From NCBI GenBank assembly GCA_003024985.2, contig PXIH01S0015714.1: 12,367 nt of DNA; one strand, given 5' to 3'. Within the stretch, counting starts at the first letter, position 1, and each line of letters begins with the position of its first letter. A program made the translations under genes and the position numbers. The stretch comes from Euperipatoides rowelli. Taxonomy: Eukaryota > Onychophora > Udeonychophora > Euonychophora > Peripatopsidae. The notes below the pieces were generated by a model, which searched no databases, was not told the DNA's origin, and was given only the letters and a program-made list of their open reading frames with translations. Positions 1 to 7,406 of the stretch are shown piece after piece.

Positions 1-236
1 TTAATGCCTATATTAACCTTTTTACTACCAAAGTTTTAAACTTCAAGTTAATTATACAGCTGAAACTGAGTGTACAAAATTTTTGGATTGTGTTAATGGG
101 ACAATCAAGCTCCCGAAAAGCTTAAACCAGAATATGACGTTTTATATTAATTAAATCACTACTGAGTACAACAAGAGATTTTTTTTTGTTCCTACATATT
201 CCAACTCAGGTGTCAAGTGGTGATGCTTCCTACTGC

Positions 237-1023
237 ACCTTTCCACTTAAAAGCTAATGCAACATGTAATCTTGAGCTTAATCTGAAAATCGAGAATCAA
301 AAATCTGTTCCATCTTGAACGATATGTAAAGCAGAGAATAATCCAGCAGTCCTGTTTAATCCAAAGAAATTAAACTTAGAACTTGAGAAATACAATCCAT
401 TTATTTATCATGTTATCTTTATAGGAAATGTAGAACCCACCGCAAAGTTCCTGTTCACTTAGCCGTCTGGCGTTAAACCGCAGTGAATTTCTGTACTGTG
501 ATTGTTGAATCCCCACCGTACCTTTACCATAGAAGAGATGACACAACACAGTGTTCGTTAAACATGTTCCAACATCGAGGAGCCGAAGAGTTGTAAATCT
601 AGGCATAGCACACAAATCGCATACAAAATCTGAAACCTAGTTACAAACTTTTCCTTTGAAATTCACGACGGCAATGTTTTAAAGTTATTTAATTAAGTAG
701 TTTGACCCCACAATTGTGTTATATATTTTATATGCAATTTAAATTTGATGTTTTGTTTATTCATTTAAACTCAAACAAAAATTGGTTACTTAAATCTTGA
801 AACAACTATTTAATGTATCAATTTAATTTATTATTATTCATTACGGTCTACATGGCCAAAATAAATATTAATAAGTTTGAGTAATTTCCTTTGGCAGTGT
901 GGTTATTTCCTGGCTGGTGCAAATAAAATGATAGATAGTTAATTTTAGTTTTTTTGCTTATGCGAAAGCAAATAATAATTTTTAGTGCAAATAACTGTGC
1001 ATAGTTTAGTTTTGTTTAAATGT
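237..1023. repeat. Repeat segment X, left copy (X1)
   Basis: This segment recurs in direct orientation at about 11226-12020. Over 376-615 I count about 20 substitutions and no indels, roughly 92% identity. Identity falls and small indels appear further right. Similarity starts abruptly at ACCTTTCCACTT in both copies, and no TG...CA retroviral ends or terminal inverted repeats are visible at that edge. No gene is recognised in it. It is either part of a host segmental duplication together with the E blocks, or the outer part of a very long terminal repeat. Positions 1-236 to its left show nothing recognisable. Confidence 0.85.
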
Positions 1024-1899
1024 TTGAATTCACTCCCTATTTTGTCAGAGCATTTAAATCTTATCATTTTACTTTAATAAGGTACGTGCACGGGCTGCAT
1101 AAGTTAATTGAAAAATCCATTTAACTATCGAGGCAACTTTTAGTTGTAACCGTAGTCCTTAGCCGATCCAATATTTTTTGTGTCTTCACATTTAGTTAGG
1201 ATGTATATCAAAAAGGCATAGAATCACTTCCCCAACATGGAATACTTTTTAGCATAGTACAAGTCCGTTATTTAGTTGCTTTAAGTGTTAGTAAATCCCT
1301 AACAGTTCAGTTTTTGTAGCACTAAAAATACACAAAATGTTAGAAATGCCACCTAAGTTTAGGTATACTACAGCTACTGGTGATCCCTCCTTCTGCAAAG
1401 GCGACCTTTCATACAGGCTACCGGTGTAGCAAATCTGAGCGGACCAGAGTATTGAAATTACATACATGCATACTAGACTTTTTTAATTTGCAAAGGAGAT
1501 GAGTAGGAACAGAATCAATAAAGTTTTAATCTTCCAATAATATTGAGTTTGTTTAATTTGTGAAATTTATATTTTTTTATTCTATGTTAGTCAGGGGTGT
1601 GTTTGGTTGCAACCATTATTTCCTGAACATCAATGATAGGTGTTTTTTCAGGGGCTGCAGCCAAACAGAAGACACAAATTTTATCTAGCATAATGCACAC
1701 GACTAAGATCGGTAAGCTGGTGAAATGTTGCATTTTAATTATACAGTTGATTTGTTTTTTTTTTATCCAGACACAAGATTTGATGAATTATTATGAATCG
1801 TTGAAATCATGAATTTCAGAACAAAGTTGCCGAAACAAGCAAAGTGTATATTTATGTCAGCTCATAAATGAAAGTGTTATCCCAAAATTTCAAAGTTAT
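1024..1899 (+). repeat. Tandem block E, copy 1 (E1)
   Basis: First copy of a block of about 870 bp that repeats directly after itself. It starts near GAATTC...TTTGTCAGAGC and ends near GTTATCCC...CAAAGTTATGAATTC, and both edges are shared with the next copy. Landmarks repeated in the same order are GGTACGTGCAC, CTATCGAGGCAACTTTT, CCCCAACATGGAATACTT, CACCTAAGTTTAGGTATACTAC and CAGAATCAATAAAG (an AATAAA at 1517-1522). Substitutions and small indels are scattered along its length, so the duplication is not recent. The block carries an exon-like segment at 1652-1711. Confidence 0.9.
1652..1711 (+). CDS. Candidate 60-bp exon, copy 1 (unidentified host gene)
   Basis: Seen: a branch-point-like CTGAAC at 1623-1628, a T-rich tract, an acceptor CAG at 1649-1651, 60 bases, then a donor GGTAAG (GT at 1712-1713). 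Two of the three frames are closed by stops. The third is fully open for 19 codons and contains KQKTQILSS and MHTTKI. The length is a multiple of three and the intron phase is the same on both sides, so the exon could be included or skipped without changing the frame. The matching segment of the next block has the same boundaries and 7 differences in 60 bases, 4 of them silent. I do not recognise the protein. Against an exon: it is short, no other exon of the gene is seen, and it could be chance within a repeated element. Confidence 0.45.
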
Positions 1900-2775
1900 G
1901 AATTCTTTTATCTATTCTTTAATTTGTCAGAGCATTTAAATCTCATCATTTTACTTATATGGTACGTGCACAGGCTGCATAAGTTATATGAAAAATCCAT
2001 TTAACTATCGAGGCAACTTTTTGTTGTAACTGTAGTCCTAAGCCGATCCGATATTTTTTGTGTCTTCACATTTAGTTAGGATGTATAACAAATAACACAG
2101 AATCACTTCCCCAACATGGAATACTTCTTAGCATAGTATAAGTCCATTATCTAGCTGCATTAAGTGTTAGTAAATCCCTAACAGTTCAGTTTATGTAGCG
2201 CTAAAATACACATAATGTTAGAAATGCCACCTAAGTTTAGGTATACTACATGCTACCAGCGAGCACCCCTTCTGCAAAGGAGACCTTTCAAACAGACTCT
2301 GAGCGGACCGGAGTATTGAAATTACATACATGCATACTAGACACTTTAAATTGGCAAAAGAGACGAGTAGGAACAGAATCAATAAAGTTTTATCTTACCA
2401 CTAATAAAATTGAGTTTGTTTAATGTTGAAATTTATATTTTTTATTCTATGTTAGTTAGGGATGTGTTTGGCTTGCAACCATGATTTCCTAAACATCAAT
2501 GATAGGTGTTGTTCAGGGGCTGAAACCAAGCAGAAGACACAAATTTTATCTAGTGTAATGCACACAACAAAGATCGGTAAGCCGTTGAAATGTTGCCCTC
2601 TTATTCCTTTCAGTTTCTTTGTTTTATCATCCAGACACAAGTTGATAAGTTATTTATAAATTATTAAATCAGAAATTCAAGTACTGAGTCAATTAAATCT
2701 GCAAGGTGATAACATGTGTTGGTTTATAAATGTAAAGTGTTATCCCAAACTTCCAAAGTTATGAATTCCTTTATT
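1900..2775 (+). repeat. Tandem block E, copy 2 (E2)
   Basis: Second copy of the block, directly abutting the first, with an exon offset of 865 bp between copies. It shares TCTATTCTTTAATTTG at its start and CTTATATGGTACGTGC, ATAACAAATAACACAG and TGTAGCGCTAAAA inside with the third, right-hand copy (12021 onward) rather than with E1, so E2 and E3 are the closer pair. It contains the second exon-like segment (2517-2576) and an AATAAA at 2381-2386. Similarity to E1 ends near 2775, about 45 bp before the candidate primer-binding site. Confidence 0.9.
2517..2576 (+). CDS. Candidate 60-bp exon, copy 2 (unidentified host gene)
   Basis: It has the same architecture as the copy at 1652-1711: a branch-point-like CTAAAC about 25 bases upstream, acceptor CAG at 2514-2516, 60 bases, and donor GGTAAG (GT at 2577-2578). 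The same single frame is open. Compared with copy 1, the changes are Ala to Glu, Ala to Thr, Ile to Val and four silent third-position changes; KQKTQILSS and MHTTKI are identical. Equal length and phase in adjacent copies is the layout expected of mutually exclusive or optional exons. This is inferred from splice-site form and open frame only; the gene is not recognised. Confidence 0.45.
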
Positions 2776-2821
2776 TCTCATCATCATCCTTCAATCTAGG
2801 GCAATTGATCTCCGACATAAG

Positions 2822-2841
2822 TGGCGTCCATGACAGGATTC
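2822..2841 (+). promoter_or_regulatory. Candidate retroelement primer-binding site (tRNA-Ser-like)
   Basis: TGGCGTCCATGACAGGATTC reads, as its complement, like the 3' end of a tRNA: CCA tail, discriminator G, a 7-nt acceptor strand, T-stem strand CCTGT and T-loop end GAAT. Discriminator G plus T-arm GAATCCTG resembles animal serine tRNAs. It lies 4 bases after ...CCGACA, which could be the CA end of an LTR, and on the same strand as gag and pol. Some Ty3/Gypsy elements use tRNA-Ser. A purine run follows at 2887-2897, directly before TGTT. That run resembles a polypurine tract, but only 45 bases separate the two, which is odd. The LTR itself is not demonstrated. Confidence 0.45.
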
Positions 2842-3223
2842 CATGCTTCACTGAGCGTGGGGTTTCTGTGATTCCAATGGTACAATAGGAGGGGGGATGT
2901 TAAAGTTGCAAAGTAATGTTTTTTTTTATTTTTTTTAACAAAGTCAGAATTTAGCAATTTTTAAAACAATCAAGTAATGTTTAAAATTATTTTTCCCCCT
3001 TTCGTTGTGCTATTGGAATCTCTTAACCCATTCCTGTATTTATGAAATATTGATTTTTTAAATTTTTTTTAAAAAAATTAAATTATTTTTCTTTCTTTCT
3101 TCTAAATCGGAAGTCAGATTCCTTTTCAATTTTTTTTAATCGCTCTGACATTTATAATTTGCTTTATCCCATTCGATATTTTTTGTGTAGTAAAAGTACT
3201 ACATCATCAAATTTTGTGAACCC

Positions 3224-3235
3224 CAAGATGGCGGC
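3224..3235 (+). promoter_or_regulatory. YY1-like motif CAAGATGGCGGC
   Basis: The 12 bases match the well-known AAGATGGCGGC core bound by the zinc-finger factor YY1 (Pho in flies), and are GC-rich in an otherwise T-rich region. A weaker partner, CAAGATGGCTG, lies at 3376-3386 in the same orientation. YY1 sites near the 5' ends of retroelements, such as mammalian LINE-1, position transcription starts. A similar role here is inference, since no start site is visible. Confidence 0.4.
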
Positions 3236-3681
3236 CGTATTGAGTTTCTAATTTTATTTTTTAGTGAGAATTTAATTTAATTATGTTCTGTAAAAATTGT
3301 GATTTTTATAATCGTTAGGATTATGTCTTGAAATTTGTTAGTAATTGCTGTTAACCCTTTACAGTCAAATGGGCACAAGATGGCTGACATAAAAATTTCT
3401 TAAATTGTTCCAAATCTTTAATTTTTTTAATCCTATTCAATAGGCTATCTTGGAGTACAAAAATTTTAATTATTTCAATTTCTGATTGTCAATAATGATT
3501 TTTTTTAATTTTTTCCAAATGAAATACAATAAAGTATTATTTAATTAATAATGATATTATTCATCAATGTTCATTTTTCATTGGCTACCTTTAATTTTAT
3601 TTAATTTTATAATTTTTTTAAATTTAGTTCATGTGAAGTGTTTCGACATCCGTCCTGTGTAATTTTTGATGTTGTGTTTAG

Positions 3682-3815
3682 CTATGTTTGCTTGTCAATT
3701 TTAATGATTTAGAGCCAAGTAGACTTGTCATTTTATTGATTTAGAGCATGTTTTACTTGTCATATACATGATTCAGAGTAATGTTTAGCTGTCAACTTTT
3801 TTATTTCTGATCAAT
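3682..3815 (+). repeat. Degenerate tandem repeat, about 32 bp, four copies
   Basis: Four units align on (A/G)CTTGTCA followed by T-rich sequence, GATTTAGAG and a TGTTT-like stretch. The CTTGTCA or CTGTCA anchors are at 3691, 3724, 3756 and 3789, spaced 33, 32 and 33 bases. The last unit is the most diverged. Its function is unknown. It sits in the leader, upstream of the stem-loop run. Confidence 0.65.
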
Positions 3816-3877
3816 TTAATTTGGTTGAGTATTTGAACGGTAGTCCGTTTATAATTTTTTTTAGCATTTAGACATAT

Positions 3878-3901
3878 GTCATCTTTTGAGGGAAAGATGA
3901 C
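3878..3901. other. Perfect inverted repeat, 9-bp arms and 6-base loop
   Basis: GTCATCTTT (3878-3886), loop TGAGGG, AAAGATGAC (3893-3901). In RNA this is a stable hairpin with a G-rich loop, unusual in a T-rich leader. It lies between the 32-bp repeat and the stem-loop run. Confidence 0.6.
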
Positions 3902-4134
3902 ATTGGTCTATTGCTTGTTTACATCAAATTTTACTGTTGCGAAAATTTAGTTAAGTTTTTCTGTTTTCAATAATTTTTAATATTTTCAAAATATTAATTA
4001 CATTCAATATTTTTGTGATTTATCTGTGCTCAAGGGAGAGTTGAGTTCTTTTAAATTATTAAAGATTATTTTTTTCACTTTTAACCCTGTTAGTCCATTA
4101 AATCAATATATTAAATTGTAAATTACACGTGCTT

Positions 4135-4345
4135 GGATCAAAGGAGATCCTGAGTTTGTTTTTTGGATCAAATGAGATCCTGAGTTTGCTTTTTAAACCT
4201 TTTTTAAATTTTGACTCCATGGAGTCTTGAGTTATTTTTCATTTGTGTCTTTGGATCAAGGGAGATTCTGAATTTGTTTTTGGATCAAAGGAGATCCTGA
4301 TTTTGATTTTTTTTAAAAAAAATTAAAATGAGCCCTCGAGCTCGT
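4135..4345 (+). repeat. Run of six short stem-loops in the leader
   Basis: Units at 4135-4150, 4165-4180 and 4282-4297 are GGATC, 6-base loop, GATCC (loops AAAGGA, AAATGA, AAAGGA). Unit 4253-4268 is GGATC/GATTC with loop AAGGGA, where one pair becomes G-U. Unit 4213-4226 is a different perfect palindrome, GACTCCATGGAGTC. Unit 4328-4345 is a 6-bp stem (one G-U pair) around CCTCGA. The first five are followed by versions of TGAGTTTG. Pairing is kept while stem bases change, which suggests selection on RNA structure. A role in genome dimerisation, packaging or Gag binding is possible for a retroelement leader but is inference. Confidence 0.6.
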
Positions 4346-4985
4346 AATGTCAATTTTTTTGTGTAATTTACTGTTTTGAGTAAATTTGATAGTTTTTTTT
4401 ATGCTTTTGGTGAATTCCACTCTGTCTTACTCCATTAGTTTAAACACTTTGGAAAGTCGTATTCCAAAGCTGTTGGTTCAGTTTGCTTCCCTTTATAATT
4501 ATTTTTTTGGGTGGAAGTACCCTGTCTGTGATTGGTTTTTTCCTTGTCCATAACAAGGGAATGTCGTCCACTTCACTTTATAGGAACTTACCCGGTTTCT
4601 GAACAATTATTTTGTACCGGACTCTCTTCCAAATTTTATGCCACTTTTTTGTTTATATTTTCCCAAACTTTTTATATGTTGTTGTTTGCACTGTCTGATT
4701 TTTTTTTTAATTTTTTCCCAATACAATTTTTTTTGTTTTTCTCACATAAGTATGTCATGATGATATTACTGTCACATCAACAGATATGATATGAAGGTTT
4801 TGAAGTTTAAAGTTTTTTTTATGGTATTAAATTTTTATTTGCATTGTGTTAGCCTTTAGTCAGTTAGGGGTTATTATATTTTTGTTTTGTTTGCATCCGC
4901 CATTTCCACACTGCCTTTTATCTTCTTGATTATTCATACAAATAAGAGTCATATTAATTCATATTGTTACTTTAATTACTCAAAA

Positions 4986-5357
4986 ATGGAAACAAGAAAC
5001 AAAATGAAAGGAATTGAAGAAGTTGAGAAAAAAATGAATGACAATAAGATTGAAATTGAAAATGACGGGGAGAATGACGATCTCACCATTAAGCAGTTAC
5101 TACAAACCATTGAACAACAAAAAAATGAAATAAATAGATTAAATGAAGTAGCTCTAACTAGTAAACATGATACCTGTGAGTCTGGTGAGAGTGAATGTGT
5201 AACTACTGATAAGAATGAGATAAGTTATGACAATGAATGTATGTGTAGAAAAAGCAAAATTGAACCTGAAAGGGGGAGACTTGTGACAGGTGATCCTATT
5301 AAACTAATACCGATTTTACATGGGACCCTCGTGATCTTAACGAAACTAAGAGAATAG
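4986..5357 (+). pseudogene. gag: gag, N-terminal part
   Basis: The first ATG of the frame (4986) has a favourable context, AAAAATGG. The frame is also open upstream to 4887 but without an ATG, so 4986 is preferred. About 105 residues are element-like. They are charged and rich in Lys, Glu and Asn, with a probable coiled coil at residues 33-53 (LTIKQLLQTIEQQKNEINRL). Several Cys residues at 64-87 form no recognised motif. Near 5310-5320 the sense passes to another frame, and this frame then ends at a stop at 5355-5357 after a short unrelated tail. The shift is probably decay, since no slippery heptamer in the right phase is seen there. Confidence 0.75.
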
Positions 5358-5797
5358 TATCATCCTTTAGGAGACTAGCCATAGAAAACAAATGGTCTGA
5401 CATTCAAGCCCATACTGCCTATGAGTCAAAGCTAGCAGGGGAAGGACATACCAAATACTTTGAAGGTCTAGGGAACATTGAGGATCTAACCTTTGAAAAG
5501 AGGATGTATGAATTTGAACGCATGTTTAGTAGAAAGCTTAACACATCCCAAAGCCAATAACTATTCTGGAAGTGTGTGCAGGGTCAGGAAGAATTGGTTA
5601 CACCATTTAAACTTAGGTTGATGAGCCTAGGTGATGTTTATAAAAATAATTTCCATGACAAAACTCTTTTCAAGCAACTACTAGCACAGCAATTCATTAA
5701 AGGTCTTAACAGCAGATACCATAGTGAAGTAACTAAAGCTAATATCACTGAGTTTGATTCAGCAGTTAAATTGGCTCTCAGACTAAGAGGAAGCTGA
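5321..5797 (+). pseudogene. gag: gag, middle (capsid-like) part
   Basis: This is a second frame, from WDPRDL at 5321. It encodes a helical, charged stretch with the look of Ty3/Gypsy Gag capsid: aromatic and Leu positions in KYFEGLG and FERMFSRKL, then LFWKCVQGQEELVTPF and LLAQQFIKGL, which resembles the conserved C-terminal capsid helices (retrotrans_gag type). A stop at 5558-5560 interrupts it. The frame ends at 5795-5797, just after the sense has moved to the next frame at about 5785-5790. Assignment rests on position between the gag start and the zinc knuckle and on general sequence character. Confidence 0.7.
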
Positions 5798-6089
5798 GAG
5801 AAAATATCAAGGAACCAATGAAGGTGGACCCCAACAGAGGAGCAATAAACAACGTGAAGTATCAATGATGGACCAGAGAGACAACAAGCAAGAGTTCTCT
5901 GGTAATGATGGTCATGTGTCTCAGGATAGACGTAATTATCAACCAGTGAGGTGTTGGGAGTGTGATAGGTTGGGTCATCGCAGGTGGGAATGTATGAGTT
6001 TACGTCGCCCTAAACCAAGCAAGAACGATAAGGTTAATAATGATGGTGGGTATCATAATCAAGCCAATCGATACAATTCTTTAAACTAA
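5790..6089 (+). pseudogene. gag: gag, nucleocapsid part with CCHC zinc knuckle
   Basis: Basic, Gln/Asn/Arg-rich segment. It contains one perfect C-X2-C-X4-H-X4-C knuckle at 5952-5993 (CWECDRLGHRRWEC), the nucleic-acid-binding motif of retroelement nucleocapsid. The frame is continuous from about 5790 and ends at TAA 6087-6089, immediately after the slippery heptamer. Gag is expected to bind the element RNA, package it and act as a chaperone during reverse transcription. The knuckle itself shows no damage. Confidence 0.88.
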
Positions 6090-6120
6090 AAAGGCCTTCC
6101 CTTACAGATGCCCGGGAAGG
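6080..6120 (+). promoter_or_regulatory. Programmed -1 ribosomal frameshift signal, gag to pol
   Basis: Slippery heptamer T TTA AAC at 6080-6086, in the right phase for the gag frame (TTA 6081-6083, AAC 6084-6086), followed at once by stop TAA 6087-6089. An 8-base spacer leads to a 7-bp perfect stem, CCTTCCC (6095-6101) with GGGAAGG (6114-6120), around a 12-base loop. A -1 slip enters exactly the frame that is open from here through the protease to 6508. TTTAAAC is among the strongest known -1 heptamers. Apart from the later decay, the signal looks intact. A pseudoknot with downstream bases is possible but not evident. Confidence 0.85.
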
Positions 6121-6636
6121 AAAGGCCCAAATTTTCAGAAACTTCGGGACACGAATCAAAAGTAATAAACCCCAATCTCACAATGACAAAGGGGTTAGCA
6201 ATGTTGAGATTAAGTTTAGTAGCCAATTTGAAGGCAAGCCCCTCATTGCTATCGACATAATGTGGCCTCACACCAAAGCTATTGTTGACACAGGGGCTGA
6301 GTTATCTCTACTTGACTCTGAATTCATTAAATTCTGCAACAAACTTGAAACTAATGGTAGTTGCATAAGATTGGTATCTCCCTTATCTAATGGTCACACT
6401 GACCCGGAATGTGCTATGGTGTCGATGTTAGTTGGCACAATGAAGTTTCAACATGAGGTGTGTGTGTGGCTAAGATCAATAGTCAAGGACCTTACAAGTT
6501 CATATTAGGTTACAACATACTAGCTAAATATAAGGCTGTTATTGACATGAATAAGAACATTGTCAAGCTAGTCAATATTGGAAACAAGGATAAATGCAAT
6601 AAACAGAATAAGCTAATGGAAAGTGACATTGGATAG
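6080..6636 (+). pseudogene. pol: pol, retropepsin-like aspartic protease
   Basis: Open in the -1 frame from the slip site to 6508. VEIKF and IAIDI strands precede IVDTGAELSLLD; the catalytic Asp-Thr-Gly is at 6287-6295. After a GT-rich run at 6458-6469 the sense continues in another frame. That frame carries the usual C-terminal protease motif, ILG followed by YNILAKY (from 6502), and runs on to a stop at 6634-6636. The shift lies in GTGTGTGTGG, a repeat prone to length change. As usual in this group, the protease is the first domain of Pol. It would cleave Gag and Gag-Pol but is broken in this copy. Confidence 0.85.
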
Positions 6637-6646
6637 ACATTGGATA
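6625..6646 (+). repeat. 11-bp tandem duplication breaking pol
   Basis: GACATTGGATA occurs twice without a gap (6625-6635, 6636-6646). The upstream pol frame meets a stop here (6634-6636), and pol resumes in the frame offset by 11 bases. The duplication therefore accounts by itself for the break between protease and reverse transcriptase. Confidence 0.85.
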
Positions 6647-7406
6647 CTGTATTTCCACTATAAATACTAACATTGCCACTCACAATCTGACAGAGATCAG
6701 AAAATTGATCAAGGTCGAAGAAACATCACTCATTAGCACCCAACAGGAGGAGCTACACAATATACTGNAAAGAAACAATAAGATCTTAATAGAAGATGTG
6801 GTGAATATGACAGGAGCTGATCTTCCTCCGTACAAGCCTAAATTTCTGTCCGATGATCCTATCTACCAAAGGCAATATAGGATACCTCATAAATTGTACG
6901 CTCCTATACTCAGCAAGCTTGACGGCCTTGAAAGAGCAGGCATTATATCCAAGACCTGTTCGAATTGGAACACTCCTGCCATGTTTATCGAAAAGAAACC
7001 TCCATCCACTGACATGAGGATGGTTCTGGATCTAAGAAAATAAATCAAATTGTTGAAACATTTAAGTACCCACTCATGAGGATCGATTAAATAATTGAAA
7101 AACTGGGTGGATCCAGGGTGTTCTCCACACTGGATCTTAATAATGGATACTTCAATGTGAAACTCCATGACAGTATCAAGGACATATTCTCGTTTAGTGC
7201 ACCATTTGGATGCTAAAAGATGGAGAGACTTCCTCAAGGACTTTCCACCAGTGCCGGCTGGTTCTAAAAAGTCATGAATTAGGCTCTGTTTGACGTAATT
7301 TCCGATGGGCACTGCATGGTTTTTCAAGACAACATCATTATATACACTCAAGATGTTGATGATCATCTAAGGGTGCTTGAATTTATCTGCAGTGCTCTTA
7401 AAAAAT
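6642..7406 (+). pseudogene. pol: pol, reverse transcriptase
   Basis: The first frame runs from 6642 to a stop at 7041-7043. It includes QRQYRIPH, then GIISKTCSNWNTPAMFIEKK and MRMVLDLRK, the Ty3/Gypsy RT entry motifs. At the A-rich run about 7036-7042 the sense moves to another frame, which holds motif A (FSTLDLNNGYF, catalytic Asp 7133-7135), LPQGLS (motif B) and the active-site motif, here FQDN at 7325-7333. The first Asp is kept (7328-7330) but the second position is Asn (7331-7333). Stops lie at 7088, 7214, 7265, 7280 and 7406. An N at 6768 leaves one codon undefined. Inactive by stops, frame break and active-site change. Confidence 0.92.

Larger units (their letters stand above)
2842..4985 (+). 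other. Long T-rich non-coding leader upstream of gag
   Basis: About 2.1 kb with no credible gene; short frames here (for example 4532-4789) are Phe/Leu-rich by composition only. It has long T runs and very low GC. Within it are YY1-like motifs (3224 and 3376), a four-copy repeat of about 32 bp (3682-3815), a perfect hairpin with 9-bp arms (3878-3901), a 6-bp-arm hairpin GTAGTA...TACTAC at 3187-3202, and six stem-loops (4135-4345). If the site at 2822 is the primer-binding site, this is the untranslated leader of the retroelement and is unusually long. Otherwise part of it may be host DNA or another old insertion. The true boundary is not visible. Confidence 0.55.

Noticed and set aside
376-615. 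Minus-strand open frame of 79 codons, also open in the right copy (11384-11623).
   Set aside because: Between the copies there are about 20 base differences and at least 11 amino-acid changes, some radical (Arg/Trp, Gly/Ile, Leu/Pro). That is close to neutral expectation. No motif, signal peptide or good splice site is seen. Absence of indels across 240 bp is the only point in favour.
1740-1830. A second exon in block E starting after TTTTTTTTATCCAG (1758-1771; matching ATCCAG at 2629-2634).
   Set aside because: The acceptor-like site is shared, but the sequence after it differs in length and frame between copies and meets early stops.
4532-4789. 85-codon + strand frame in the leader.
   Set aside because: The Phe/Leu-rich content comes from T-rich DNA; no motif is visible and there is no copy elsewhere in the window for comparison.
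5300-5325. Gag frame change near 5310-5320 as a programmed frameshift.
   Set aside because: No in-phase slippery heptamer with a downstream stem is evident, and it falls inside Gag rather than between domains. Decay is simpler.
6887-7366. 159-codon minus-strand frame opposite RT, and other antisense frames across 5638-9259.
   Set aside because: These are shadows of gag-pol: the + strand holds clear family motifs and the antisense frames hold none.
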